A DNA stretch of 29,669 nt from Plakobranchus ocellatus (GCA_019648995.1 BLXT01002928.1:748763-778431), one strand, 5' to 3'. Positions 12,601-20,945 are shown, numbered from the stretch's first letter. Notes: generated by a model from the letters alone, not told the origin. Translations and numbers: made by a program.

Positions 12601-15600
12601 AGACTTTTGCCCTATCCTGTGGAGTCTTAAAGGCATAAGATTAATTTATAGTTGCTACATGCCCAAACCAATCTATCAACCAAAACAAGTAAATTCTCAG
12701 CTGAGTCGATTTCATTTTGTGAGGTTTCACTAGCTTTTTACATCATCTAGAGACCATTGCCACAGTAAGATGGGGAAAAGAAATGTAAAGCTAATATGAA
12801 AGCAAAAAAAACAAAAAAAAAACAACACAATAACTGAACAATAAATAACGCAGTAACAGGAAACTAAACAAAAACAAAGAACATTAACTGAATCACTACC
12901 CACACATATTTTACGACTGGACACAGGGGTAGAATGGGATTTTTCTCAAATTGGCTATCATTTTGTAAAAAGCTAATATAGGACTTTTCTACAGGATAAA
13001 ACCATACAAATTATATATCAAATTGAAGGGAATTGGATCTAGTTTCTATAAATAAGCACCAAAAAAGAAAATTTGTTGATTATTACAGTTTGAAAAAGCG
13101 GCAAACTGCATTAAAAAAATTTGTAACAAAAATTTCAACAAAATAAGATGATGTATAACACAGTAGTAAATCTACTGATAATCTTTTGGCTTTGAAAGGT
13201 AGATTTTTATACATTGTGATTACATAGGCATTTAAACACCAAAAATTGTGAAAAAATGTTGAAGACTTTTTGATGTATAGCAAAAAAAAGAAATTGCTAT
13301 CAATTTGATAAATTACGGCCCCTGATGCATATATAGATTGAAAATTTAACAAAATATGGATGTAAACAGCTATTTCTACATTCAAACTATGTGAAAAAGG
13401 AAGAAAAGTGTAAATCTCACGCATGCGCAAAAGTAAATTAACGTACATTTATTACTTCATTCAAATACTAACCCATTTATAATGAGCCGGTTTTACCAGC
13501 TTTGGGTCCAAGTGTAGTAATATTTTGAGCCGGAAAAACCGGCTTAGGGTAGTGAAACAGTTAACATAAGAATCAAAATGATGAAAATGTTTAAATGAAA
13601 CCTGCTTTGGGATATACAGAACACCTTTAGTCCATTCAGAATAAAATATTGAACAAAAATAGGAATGTTACCGAGCAAATAGGAGTTAAAAGGGCTAAAT
13701 TTAGCTACCAAAACTATTGAAAGGTGAAATAAAAAGTAAGAATAGATCATGAAAAATACTAAAGCAGTAGTTTACCTGATCTAAATATATAATGTCTGCC
13801 CCAGTTGCTTTCTTGCCTCTCACTACATTCAAAACATATTTTCCAGCCTGAAAGAAAAAGAAAATGTAAAAGCAATGTGGTGTAATGGCATTGAATAAAA
13901 ATAAGTTTCAATTTAAGGATGCTAAAAAGATAAATTCATCACATTACAATTCATATAATAATATAAACAATAATTCTAGCTATTTATCAACTGGTACACA
14001 TTAGGGTGGAAGTCATTCTAATTTCTTTTCCCAATGGAATGGCTTATTTTTTAGATGAAAAAAAAAAAAACAACGCATTTTTCATTCATTGATTGAGAAG
14101 AGTAAGCAATTTTGAGATACAGATTCAGTTATCGATTGCTCTGCTACCATTTGTATGGTTATTACAAAAAAAAAAAAAAAATTAAGTCAACGGTGTACTG
14201 AACAATACCCTGCTCAATCGCATTGAAATGCACTAATACTACCAATTAAAGCACTCTTTATTTCATTCAGAAAAATAGGAAACACGCTGCAGCTAGATTT
14301 ATCCTGTTTTTTTTTTTATTTCTAAACCTCACCCTGAGTGCATGAAGTTGTGATTTGTTCAAAGTTTTCCATGTTAAAAGGTAGGCATCTGCGTTTCCTT
14401 GCTCTTCATCCACTTGAGAGTGCCAAACAACAGCACCGCCTTGGAGGATTTCTACCTTTTCAACAGATCCCCTACAGAAAAAAGTACATACGTCACTTTA
14501 TGAGCAAATATAATCACAGAAAGAGATGCAGGAAATCTAAGCTTGCCGGTTTTCTTTCCTCTTTTGTATTTAACGACACATATACATATACCTATATGCT
14601 TGGTTTTGTTTTTTTGTTTTTTTTTTTGTATATAGACAGTCCACAACAAGGTGATCTCAGGCTTTCAGGCCCTCCGTCAGGCTGGAACACCAGTGGTGGA
14701 GCTGAAACCCGCAACAAAAGGGTCCCCGCAGATCTTAGGGCGAACTCGCAAGCCACTATGCCAGCGATGCCCCTACCTAAATGCAATTGACAATCAATTA
14801 TAAACCTGATTACGAAAACTCAGATGAAGTAAAGCAAGGGTAGCATACACATTTTGCTTACAACAGTACAGTGGAACTCTAAACCGGAATCCTAGGGAGT
14901 ATGATTTCTATTTTGGTTTAAGCATAGCCCATTAAATAAGTAAGATTAATAAAGGGAAGTAACCAGCTTCCGAAATATTGAGATAAATCAAACCCACCCA
15001 TTATCACACCACAATGTGAATGAACACGCCTATCAAAGAATCTTTCTCTCTTTTTTATCCATTTCTCTATCTCCTTCACTTTCCTTTTCAGTTAAGAGGT
15101 TATTGCACCTGTTAATGTTATCGATGTAGAATAACAGAGCTTTCACAATTTCATCATCGCCTTAGTAAGTTTTCTGGTCCTAAAGTCTCTAGTTTTACAA
15201 TTTAATCATCGCCTTAGTTTCCCGGTACTGAAGTTCTCAACAAGAGAGATGGCTTTATTACAGGCTGTGATGCAACAGTGTTTGCTTAGCTTAGCGCTGA
15301 CAAGACCTAGACATGTAGGGATTGTCGGGCACGGTCCCCCTGCGAAACTGAGTGGTGGAAGAGAATGGATGGGCAGGTGTGTGCAGTAGACCTAGACCTA
15401 GCCAGACAGTATGAGGTACCAGTAACTAACAGTATTGGATTTGCATAGAGTAATGCGAGAAAGAAAGGGAAAAGCAATGTGTTAAAAAAAAAAAAAATAT
15501 TCATGAGTCAGTCGGACAGTGATTGGACTTTCCCGGTAGTTTTTATTTCGCTTTAGCAATAGTAAGACAGCCAACGCTTTCGGTTTACCGCATGTTTAAT

Positions 15601-18600
15601 AAGAAAGAATTAGAAGAAAATCAGAAAGCTCTTCAATTTCTTTTTGGTTTAGCCGTTTTTTCGGTTCAGCCGCTTTCGGTTTACGTGTGGTCTACTATAC
15701 ATAAAAAGCTTGGTGAATAGACACAGCGACAAATCATATAGTGGTAACAGTGCGATGGTTGCACCAGCATTGATAAGAAAAGAATATTTATAAAATAGAT
15801 AAAATTATAAAAAACGAATAAAATACACATCTTATGATTATAAACTGAAAAATTAGTTTTGCGATTCCATGACCAATTGTAAAATGTCTCTGCTAATTAT
15901 CATGAATCAATTATGAATTTTGATTGTTTGAAATTTCCACTATGGTTTGAATGAAACCTATTTTACAAGATGGCTCCTAAAGATTTCAGTACTTACAAGA
16001 TCATATTCTCAAAAAGCATGACATAAATTAGTAATCAAAATCTTCAAAAGTTCTCTTGTTTGGTTTGTTTTTTGTATATATAGCCAGTCCACAACAAGGT
16101 GATCTCAGGCTTTTAAGCCCCCCATCAGGCCAGGGTGCCAGTGGCAGGTTTCAAACCTTTGACAGGAGAGCCCTTGCAGATCTCGAGGCAGATTTACTAT
16201 CCATTGTGCCATCGACACCCCTCCTCTTGTGTGAGATAAACTGAGAATCAACAAGGCTTTTGAGAGTATAAAGTTCACTTCAACAAGTTCAACACGAGGG
16301 TGTTTGACACAAATAGACACAACAAATATTTTCAGACCTACATGGTCACATCCTTTGGGATGTCTATGTGTAGATTACTGTGAAGAAGGTCCATCGTCAA
16401 ACCAGCACCGTGACTTGTCTGCATTCACAAAAGAGGAAGAATAAGAATAAAAATAAATTTTCTCTATCAAGGTACAGGGATTGAATTTAAAATTTGTTCA
16501 AGATAAAAGTAAAATATCATTAAAATGCTAAAAAAAAAAAAAATTAGCAATAGTATTAGAGTACTGAATTAAAAATACTTAGAATTTTTTTCTTTTATTT
16601 TCATATTACGCTGAAGTATGTCACAAGATAGAAAAGAAAAATTATGAGCCCAAAAAAATTATCTTAAGAAAGAAAAAAGGAAAAAAAAAACACTTGCAGA
16701 ACAGTAAAAAAAAAGGCACAACATCATGTGACTGAACTGCCAACCTTATACAAATCTTGAGGACGGTACGGCCAGTCCCCTGGAATGTTTTGTAGATAGT
16801 TCCCACAAGCTCTCAGATCACTGCCTTGACCAGCTTCTGTGGCTCTGAAACGAAAAAGATTCAGTGAATATTACAACATTGGTTAAAGATGGCCATCAAT
16901 GATACAAAGTGTATTTTAATGAATCCTCCAAATAACTCTTGCAGTGAGAAAAAAAAGAAATATCGACGCCTTTTAATTCAGATAAATAATTGAAGCACAT
17001 CCATATGTCTGCCCCCCCCAACCCTGGTTTTAAAAACCAATCTCACACAGGGTAATAGGGGATGCAATTTCAGCAAGTGATCAGTGATTTCCTATGTTGC
17101 TATTCTTTTTTGGTATTCAAAAAAAAAAAAANNNNNNNNNNNNNNNNNNNNNNNNNNNNAAAAAAAAAAAAGAAATTAAGCTTTGCCTTGTATTTTCCCC
17201 TTAGAATCCTCTTCTCCAGCATTGTTTTCGATGCAAACATTGAAAATTTCTTCTCTTTAGGAGGTATTTTTTATATATCTACATTGATTAAGCAACAATA
17301 CAAAAGAGAAAACGTGTGAAAACCATCAAAAAATCAAAACTCTAATGCAACACTCTAAATCAAAACATATTCTCTTTAATTCACACATTCGCGTATCAGG
17401 TCACTAAATAAAACTTGATGTTCTGCTGTAAGAGCAAGTGTAATTTGGACACATTTGAGACAAAAGCTTAATGGTTTTCATTGAAACTCTCACATTCTAT
17501 GAGTGGGTCTGGCACAGTAAAGCGTCATTTGGCATATGAAAATGGAACCGCGTCCCTTTGCATGAAGTGAACTCATTTTTCCATGAATATTTTTTATCTT
17601 TCTTTGTGAAGACTTAACAAAGAATATTAACGAAAGTTGTTATTCATATACAGCAAGCATTGACAAATAACACAGATGGTTTGCATTTGTGGAGGGGTCG
17701 AATTTTATCTGATAAAAGTTATTTTTTGGAAATAGAATTTTAACTTCCGATTGCTAGGGGTTTTCTTTTCTAAACATGCACAACAGGAACAATTACCTTA
17801 TTCTAACCCTCGCACAACTAGAGAATATGAAGCAGTTGCTGGTGCTTCCATTTCTTTGATTCAAGTCGCAAACAGCATGGTCTGAGGATCAGCAACAAAA
17901 ATAATTTGCAAGCAGCCTTTCAGTTTAAACAGCTCAGAAAAAAAAAACTTTTGGCTTATTGTTAAAGCTTTCTCATTAATATTATTTAAAAGATGAAAGA
18001 AGGATCGTTAAGTTTTGCTGATGCAAAAGCATGCTGTAAAAATACTCTTTCAGAAAAAATGCATCAATATACTTTAATCACTGAATTTTGTCTTGAAAAA
18101 AGAAGATTCCTTGCAAACAAAATTATGAATCAACCAAGTGCAAGTTTGTCATGCACGTGAATGTCATTGTCCCAATTTTCAATGGTAAAATTGCACAAAA
18201 CTAGCTTAAAAGTCTTTGCTGACCTATAAAAAATTAAATCTATTCTTCATTGGCAACATATGAAATAGGAAAAAATTTTGAATGACATTTTTGATAACTT
18301 GTATTCTCACATCTGTCTATTAGGCGAAGTATTCTGGCATTTTGCTGAACACTGTTCTCATATTGTTTAATACAACAAGAATTTAAAATCATAAGAGAAA
18401 CATTTACCTGGTAACACATCAATCTGTTGTAAAACCAAAGAGCAATCTTCACACGTAACGTCTGGGATACGTATTGTAATGTAATACGAGCTTTCCTCAC
18501 AAACCCCTAGGGGGTATTCATTCCCCTTGTTAGAAAAAAGCAATGGAAATAAAATCATGCCGAAGAAAATGTCTGAAATGGCCTTTACAATTTAACTCTT

Positions 18601-20945
18601 AACTCTCAATTGATTAACCATTTATATTACTGGGCTTAAATGTTAAGGATGGCTTCAAAATAATTAACAAAAAAAAAGTGCCCCAAAAATGAGGCGTGGC
18701 TGCTGTTTTTTACCCGCAAAGAACAGAATTTTTAGCTGACCTGTTTGAGTAATAAAGTTGCGAGAGAAGCTGCAAAAATTAGAGGCTGCTTTTACCCTTT
18801 TCATTCGTGTACCTTCTTGTGGTGGTTTTGCTATTATGATTGTGGTTCAGATTAAAGTTAAGTGGAATGTTTTTTTATTCATTTTTTTACCATTGCAGTT
18901 ATGTAGTATTGCCATGAAATATGACCTCCAGCAGTGGGTATAAATGGAATTAAGATAAAAGTACGATCTCACTTCTCCACACCCAAATTTCTCATAACCT
19001 TTGGTAAACTATTTATCCATGGCAACACAAAACTTATTTCCCTATGGCCAATTTTTGTTTGTGATAATAATACACATATCTTCTTAAAGTGCCATGTCTG
19101 GAACAGACAACCTTAAAAGGCGGTTGTTGCTACCACTCCTAATTGCCCATGAAGCAAGACTATTAATGAAGTTACTCTCTGTCTAACTCTGCTGCATTTG
19201 CCTTCAACTTTCTCAGTAATTTATAGATTTTCTAAATCCTCGTGTTGGCACATATGACCTAGAAATTGTAGTTGCCTCCATCTTGTAACTTTGATGACTC
19301 TCAAATTTAGCTTCTTTCAGTAGTGATCCATTGGACTTTTTTCCATCCATGATATCTTCTTCTGCCTCCAGTTTTCTTTAGTTTCCTTTTTCATTGTCCA
19401 ATACTCACTTCTATATTATATGATGACCATACATATGTATTATTACCCTTAATTTAGTGACCATATGCTTATATATACTTCTTTATCCATGAAATTTTCA
19501 CTACGAAGAGCTAGAAACTAGTCGTGCAAACAAACATGGAGACAACATTGAGGAATAAGCGATTAAGATTCTCAGAGATGCAGAGATTCAAATTTATCTT
19601 CATCAGTTGCTATTGTCTCTTTGAGTCAAAAGCAGATTTACTGCAACTTACTTTTTTCATGCAAGTGTCAGATATTATAGCATGATCATTGTGGGGTATG
19701 TGATCCAAAAGCAGACAGCTCAGTGGGTCTCCTTCTTCATCAAGTGAGGCAGTATTTGTACTGTTGGATACATCAGGACTGACTTCTCTATTGTCCACTA
19801 GAAGAATTCGGAAAGGTGCACCTGAAGAAGTTGCAGAGAAAAATCTTCATATTATCTAATGAGTTGGATAAATTTAACATAAATTAATTAACAGATTTAA
19901 GGAGTTTTAAGAAAAGATCACTGTGCTGTGCTGAGGGCTTCCTTGTATCACTGAATTGTGAACATGATAAGGGAAGAGATATTTCAAGGATCAAGCAATT
20001 CTGACAGCAATTATACGTTCAAATATGTAGCTAAAATATAGGCATATATTCATTTGGATTCATTTTTAGCAATATCTAATCATTTAAAGTTTCATAAACT
20101 AAACAGAGCAATATTTTCATGTTCAAAAAAAAATTTTTAACTTGACTGGAAGCTCAATTTGTTGCACATATTTCTGAAGAGCAAAATTTTTTCTTAATTT
20201 ATATAACAGTTATGGAAGAGATATAATTTTGTAGTAAGCTAAAAACAATATGTTACTCATGAATCAGTATGAGTTTTAAATAACTAGCCTTTCATAAATC
20301 TTGTTTCTTCAAACCGGACAGTGAAAAGACCAGGCTCAACATCTGTTATGGTAGATCCTTCCTTTAGAGGACAGACTGTATTCTGTGAAAAAAAAAAGTG
20401 ATTTTAATCATAGCAAACCAAATGCAATACATATATCATTTCTTAGTGCTCTGAAAATTTTGAGAGATACTTCTAAAAAAAGTTATAAAAAAGGCAATCA
20501 AAAAGAAAAAGATTCCATGAAAGTTCCTTCGATGTACTTTGTCGCATCTTTTACGACAAATTTTTATACAGAATTAAGAGTGCTCAAACTTGTCTTTCTT
20601 TTAAGCTTCCAGAGAGGTAAATAGATATTGCTGTATAATTGTAAATGTTCACCAAATTAGTTAATATGCCTTTAAAGTTGATGAATAACAAGCCTTTAAA
20701 AAAAGAAAAAAAAAGTTGTTCTCTAAAGTGTTATGAATATGAGGCATTGACAAAACATTCATTCCTGAGAGACTTGCATATATTATAGCTACATCATAGT
20801 CGTACACTATTGATAAACTTACTGTGATAGAACTTGATTCCAGGTTTGATTCTGGGGAGGTTGGCCTAGGGCAAACAAAGCGCACATGAGCTCTTGTCTG
20901 AGCTAAGATTAAAAATATGCAAAGTGTGTGTTCAATCCTGATCAT
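1033..20945 (-). CDS. Secreted LPMO-like / CHRD-like / phytocyanin-like multidomain protein (19 coding exons seen, 3' incomplete)
   Basis: Coding exons in order: 20823-20945, 20289-20382, 19652-19821, 18408-18525, 16745-16836, 16342-16418, 14333-14471, 13776-13847, 11343-11484, 10393-10488, 9593-9672, 9161-9229, 6665-6751, 6256-6301, 5419-5560, 4574-4700, 3514-3666, 1721-1855, 1033-1210. Together they give 713 residues with continuous phase. Residues 1-19 look like a signal peptide (TRA before the cut); mature residue 1 is His20. Residues 20 to about 190 resemble the LPMO-like family annotated in bacteria as SCE4755-like (APFRILL, LLDHIPHND, PDVTCEDC and a late AC). About 200-295, 296-459 and 460-609 look like degenerate CHRD modules. 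Residues 610-713 resemble a phytocyanin. Many N-glycosylation sequons fit secretion. The last exon ends in phase 1 at a GT donor, so the gene continues. Function is unknown; an extracellular or matrix role is inferred. The exon model is firmer than the domain naming. Confidence 0.82.
1721..1855 (-). CDS. Exon 18: first half of phytocyanin-like domain
   Basis: Residues 610-654, phase 0. Acceptor TGCATCAG, donor GTGATC. W620 and VLDILHFVF correspond to the conserved Trp and 'vGD.L.F.y' strand of phytocyanins. The position of the first copper His reads N-T-S (about 645-647). Confidence 0.8.
2684..3115. other. Probable old interspersed repeat in intron 17
   Basis: GC-richer block. Its minus strand contains AAAGGCAATGGCAAACTACC and TGCCAAGAGC, wording typical of the 3' ends of some vertebrate and invertebrate SINE/RTE-type repeats. 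No ends or target-site duplication identified. Confidence 0.4.
3293..3478. repeat. Degenerate 31-bp tandem repeat, about 6 units
   Basis: Repeats of AGATCAATTCAAA...GAAACAAGAGAC with a period of about 31 bp. Divergence increases towards the right. It is in intron 17, just past the exon 17 donor. Confidence 0.75.
3514..3666 (-). CDS. Exon 17: CHRD-like module 3, second part
   Basis: Residues 559-609, phase 0. Acceptor CTTTTTCAG, donor GTAGGT. LPSLTGLGKEKVMLTVKRGG resembles a strongly diverged CHRD C-terminus. It is followed by VPHVHRSNCTHT with an NCT sequon. Confidence 0.8.
4030..4079. repeat. (GA)n microsatellite
   Basis: About 25 uninterrupted GA units in intron 16. Confidence 0.97.
4248..4267. 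repeat. Poly-C tract
   Basis: Nearly pure run of C (one A interruption) in intron 16, preceded by poly-A. Confidence 0.9.
4574..4700 (-). CDS. Exon 16: CHRD-like module 3, first part
   Basis: Residue 516 (split Cys) to 558. Acceptor CCCCACAG, donor TGT|GTGAGT. Beta-rich (VAIGNQSLEASLTVGNQPI) with an NQS sequon. Confidence 0.8.
4783..4819. repeat. AT-rich trinucleotide microsatellite
   Basis: AATAATAATGATAATGGTAG followed by TAGTAGTAATAATAG, an interrupted trinucleotide tract in intron 15. Confidence 0.85.
5082..5310. mobile_element. piggyBac-type MITE, 229 bp
   Basis: Perfect 17-bp inverted ends: TTAACCACTTGAGTGCT at 5082-5098 and its reverse complement at 5294-5310. TTAA at both outer edges is the piggyBac target site. 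A subterminal palindrome (GGGGTCGAATTCGACCCC, 5275-5292) is near the right end. No transposase is encoded. It lies in intron 15 of the minus-strand gene. Confidence 0.85.
5419..5560 (-). CDS. Exon 15: region between CHRD-like modules 2 and 3
   Basis: Residue 469 (split Cys) to 515 plus two bases. Donor GTGAGA. The acceptor is weak (TATATAAG, no polypyrimidine tract) but is the only one nearby that keeps frame. Gly/Asp-rich, with FSLFGVGVDHKDNSKGG. Confidence 0.75.
6256..6301 (-). CDS. Exon 14: microexon (46 nt) closing CHRD-like module 2
   Basis: Residues 454-468 plus one base. Acceptor TTTTTTAG, donor AAT|GTAAGT. VIVPTQRYCEMMDGQ continues directly from VSGQ, as in CHRD domains that end GQV. 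Confidence 0.75.
6557..6633. repeat. (AAT)n / (GAT)n microsatellite
   Basis: About 18 AAT units followed by GAT units. It creates poly-Asn and poly-Ile open frames that are not genes. It is less than 40 bp from the exon 13 donor. Confidence 0.96.
6665..6751 (-). CDS. Exon 13: C-terminal part of CHRD-like module 2
   Basis: Residues 425-453, phase 0. Acceptor CTAACAG, donor GTAAGA. LVLSLVKGQAVLHVDTGARN followed by VSGQ matches the CHRD ending 'L..GkvYvNvHT..n..GeirGQ' best of the three modules. Confidence 0.86.
7996..8300. repeat. 117-bp tandem array, about 2.6 units
   Basis: CCATACAAGTGA recurs at 8052 and 8169 with long flanking identity. A third, degraded unit follows after GAGTACACTGGATTGTG near 8236. 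The 117-bp period (39 codons) keeps a 132-codon minus-strand frame open. It lies in intron 12 next to the 42-bp minisatellite. Confidence 0.78.
8619..9164. repeat. 42-bp minisatellite, about 13 units
   Basis: Units start near 8619, 8661, 8703 and so on to 9123, with consensus GTTTGCCTCCGATTACATAC followed by CACAATTTCAAGCCTAACTTAC. A period divisible by 3 opens ORFs on both strands without implying coding. Alternating variants (CACAA/CACGA, TTACG/TTATG) suggest expansion in multi-unit blocks. The right end overlaps the 5' splice site of exon 12 of the minus-strand gene. Confidence 0.92.
9161..9229 (-). CDS. Exon 12: CHRD-like module 2, segment bordering a minisatellite
   Basis: Residues 402-424, phase 0. 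Acceptor CGTGTAG, donor GCA|GTGAGG. The donor lies inside the last unit of the 42-bp minisatellite that fills the start of the following intron. Confidence 0.82.
9417..9570. repeat. Purine-rich (GA/GGAA) low-complexity tract
   Basis: Over 90% purine on the plus strand through most of its length, giving spurious Lys/Glu/Arg and Phe/Leu/Ser frames. It forms the intron just after the donor of exon 11. Confidence 0.85.
9593..9672 (-). CDS. Exon 11: CHRD-like module 2, middle
   Basis: Residue 375 (split) to 401. Acceptor TGTACAG, donor TAT|GTAAGT. It contains SVEIKTDKEDAVLIGDLEEG, which parallels SVEKVEILQGG of exon 7 and supports an internal repeat. Confidence 0.82.
10393..10488 (-). CDS. Exon 10: CHRD-like module 2, middle
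   Basis: Residue 343 (split) to 374 plus one base. Acceptor TTTTCTCAG, donor GTAAGT. Contains FNGLVQAAIDISDHIPH. Flanking phases match exons 9 and 11. Confidence 0.82.
11343..11484 (-). CDS. Exon 9: CHRD-like module 2, first segment
   Basis: Residues 296-342 plus one base. Acceptor ATTGCAG, donor GTGAGT. Contains SVHITAHGILGLTVMEN and a following beta-strand-like stretch (RAYITAVLHED). No catalytic motif seen. Confidence 0.82.
11600..11690 (+). mobile_element. tRNA-like SINE head
   Basis: A-box-like TTGATGGCACAATGGA (from 11604) and B-box GGTTCAAATTC (11666-11676) are spaced as in a tRNA. The shared 3' body of the other SINE copies is not found behind it, so it may be a different family or truncated. 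In intron 8. Confidence 0.62.
12070..12360. other. GC-richer island in intron 8, unidentified
   Basis: Positions 12120-12300 are clearly GC-richer than the surroundings and open on the minus strand for 95 codons. The frame has no splice phase match to exons 8 and 9 and no domain I recognise. It could be an old transposon fragment. Confidence 0.4.
13468..13564. repeat. Short inverted-repeat block, possibly a decayed TTAA element
   Basis: GAGCCGGTTTTACC and GAGCCGGAAAAACCGGC flank a short centre. The right edge reads inward TTAACTGTTTCACTACCC, a piggyBac-like end. The left edge (CTAACCCATTT) is only loosely similar. Confidence 0.35.
13776..13847 (-). CDS. Exon 8: C-terminal strand of CHRD-like module 1
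   Basis: Residues 272-295, phase 0 at both ends (CAG acceptor, GTAAAC donor). AGKYVLNVVRGKKATGADI aligns with the CHRD ending 'aGklYvNVHT....GEIRGQ', with the usual His and Arg replaced. Confidence 0.82.
14333..14471 (-). CDS. Exon 7: CHRD-like module 1
   Basis: Residue 225 (split Met) to 271. Acceptor TCTGTAG, donor GTGAGG. VEKVEILQGGAVVWHSQV is followed by TWKTLNKSQLHALR, matching the 'W..L...L..L' helix that precedes the final strand of CHRD domains. Confidence 0.82.
14628..14775 (-). mobile_element. tRNA-derived SINE, copy A
   Basis: Same family and orientation as the copy at 16060-16223, in the same intron. It has GGGGCATCGCTGGCATAGTGG at the head, GCGGGTTTCAGCTCC as a degenerate B box, and the shared CCTGAGATCACCTTGTTGTG body. 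No clear target-site duplication seen. Confidence 0.75.
15151..15240. repeat. About 50-bp direct duplication
   Basis: TTTCACAATTTCATCATCGCC and TTTTACAATTTAATCATCGCC are each followed by TTAGT and a related AAGT(T)CTC ending. Two imperfect tandem copies in intron 6. Confidence 0.6.
16060..16223 (-). mobile_element. tRNA-derived SINE, copy B, with target-site duplication
   Basis: Read on the minus strand it begins GGGTGTCGATGGCACAATGG (A-box-like) with a B-box-like GGTTTGAAACC. It ends in a body shared with two other copies (CCTGAGATCACCTTGTTGTG) and an A/T-rich tail. Flanking CTCTTGT at 16053-16059 and 16224-16230 is a likely target-site duplication. It lies in intron 6. Confidence 0.8.
16342..16418 (-). 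CDS. Exon 6: start of first CHRD-like module
   Basis: Residues 200-224 plus two bases. Acceptor AATGCAG. Donor AT|GTAGGT is forced by phase because the next codon would be TAG. It encodes a short beta-rich segment (LLHSNLHIDIPKDV). Confidence 0.75.
16745..16836 (-). CDS. Exon 5: end of LPMO-like domain and linker
   Basis: Residue 169 (split) to 199. It contains DLRACGNYLQNIP, which I read as the final Cys-containing strand of the LPMO-like fold, followed by a Trp/Tyr/Pro linker. Two acceptors lie 8 bases apart (TTTCAG ending at 16845 and CCACAG ending at 16837). Only the downstream one joins exon 4 in frame. Alternatively a small exon is missing in the preceding intron, which holds an assembly gap. 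Confidence 0.7.
16837..18407 (-). other. Intron 4, containing an assembly gap
   Basis: 1,571 bp (1,563 if the alternative acceptor is used). A 28-N gap at 17132-17159 sits between A-runs. No other feature recognised, although a missing small exon cannot be excluded. Confidence 0.6.
17132..17159. other. Assembly gap (28 N)
   Basis: A run of N flanked on both sides by poly-A. It is likely a homopolymer or low-complexity stretch that could not be assembled; the true length is unknown. Confidence 0.98.
18408..18525 (-). CDS. Exon 4: LPMO-like domain, PDVTCEDC segment
   Basis: Residues 130-168 plus one base. Acceptor AACAAG, donor GTAAAT. It contains YYITIRIPDVTCEDCSL, matching the beta-strand with a CxxC pair (Cys154, Cys157) that precedes the last strand in chitin_bind_3-type domains. 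Confidence 0.85.
18526..19651 (-). other. Intron 3 of the minus-strand gene
   Basis: 1,126 bp of unique-looking AT-rich sequence. Short open stretches at 18758-18943 and 18934-19116 lack coding character. Confidence 0.6.
19652..19821 (-). CDS. Exon 3: LPMO-like domain, FRI and LDHIPH segment
   Basis: Residue 73 (split) to 129. Acceptor TTCTTCAG and donor GTAAGT. It carries APFRILLVDN, a Ser/Asn/acidic insert with an NST sequon, then LLLDHIPHNDH (H113, H116, H119) and Cys108 and Cys126. The LLD.IPHND stretch is a recognisable landmark of this LPMO-like family. Confidence 0.85.
19822..20288 (-). other. Intron 2, apparent GC-AG intron
   Basis: Starts with GCTAGT after AAAG and ends with CTTCTTCAG. 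It is the only intron in the window without a GT donor. Confidence 0.62.
20289..20382 (-). CDS. Exon 2: LPMO-like domain, second segment
   Basis: Residues 42-72 plus one base, starting after TTTCACAG. It contains CPLKEGSTITDVEPG and VRFEETRFMK, which parallel the strand before the FRI motif in SCE4755-like proteins. No GT donor keeps the frame. The reading frame needs exit at AAAG|GCTAGT, a GC-AG intron; reading on gives an immediate TAG. Confidence 0.72.
20383..20822 (-). other. Intron 1 of the minus-strand gene
   Basis: GT-AG intron of 440 bp. It holds an AT-rich open stretch on the plus strand that I do not regard as coding. No repeat or RNA gene recognised. Confidence 0.7.
20823..20945 (-). 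CDS. Exon 1: signal peptide and N-terminal His of LPMO-like domain
   Basis: Encodes residues 1-41, ending phase 0 at donor GTAAGT. The start is ATG 20945-20943. It sits 4 bases after a good acceptor (TTGCAG), which implies an upstream non-coding 5' exon; the earlier in-frame ATG would lie beyond that acceptor. A hydrophobic core (LCIFLIL) is followed by AQTRA and then HVRFVCPRP. His20 at the new N-terminus is the first ligand of the copper 'histidine brace' in true LPMOs. Confidence 0.82.

Noticed and set aside
13083-13750. Phe/Tyr/Ile-rich minus-strand frames
   Set aside because: AT-rich intron composition gives hydrophobic frames; no start context, splice logic or domain.
14338-14790. 150-codon plus-strand frame
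   Set aside because: Antisense of exon 7 fused to an antisense SINE; no independent support.
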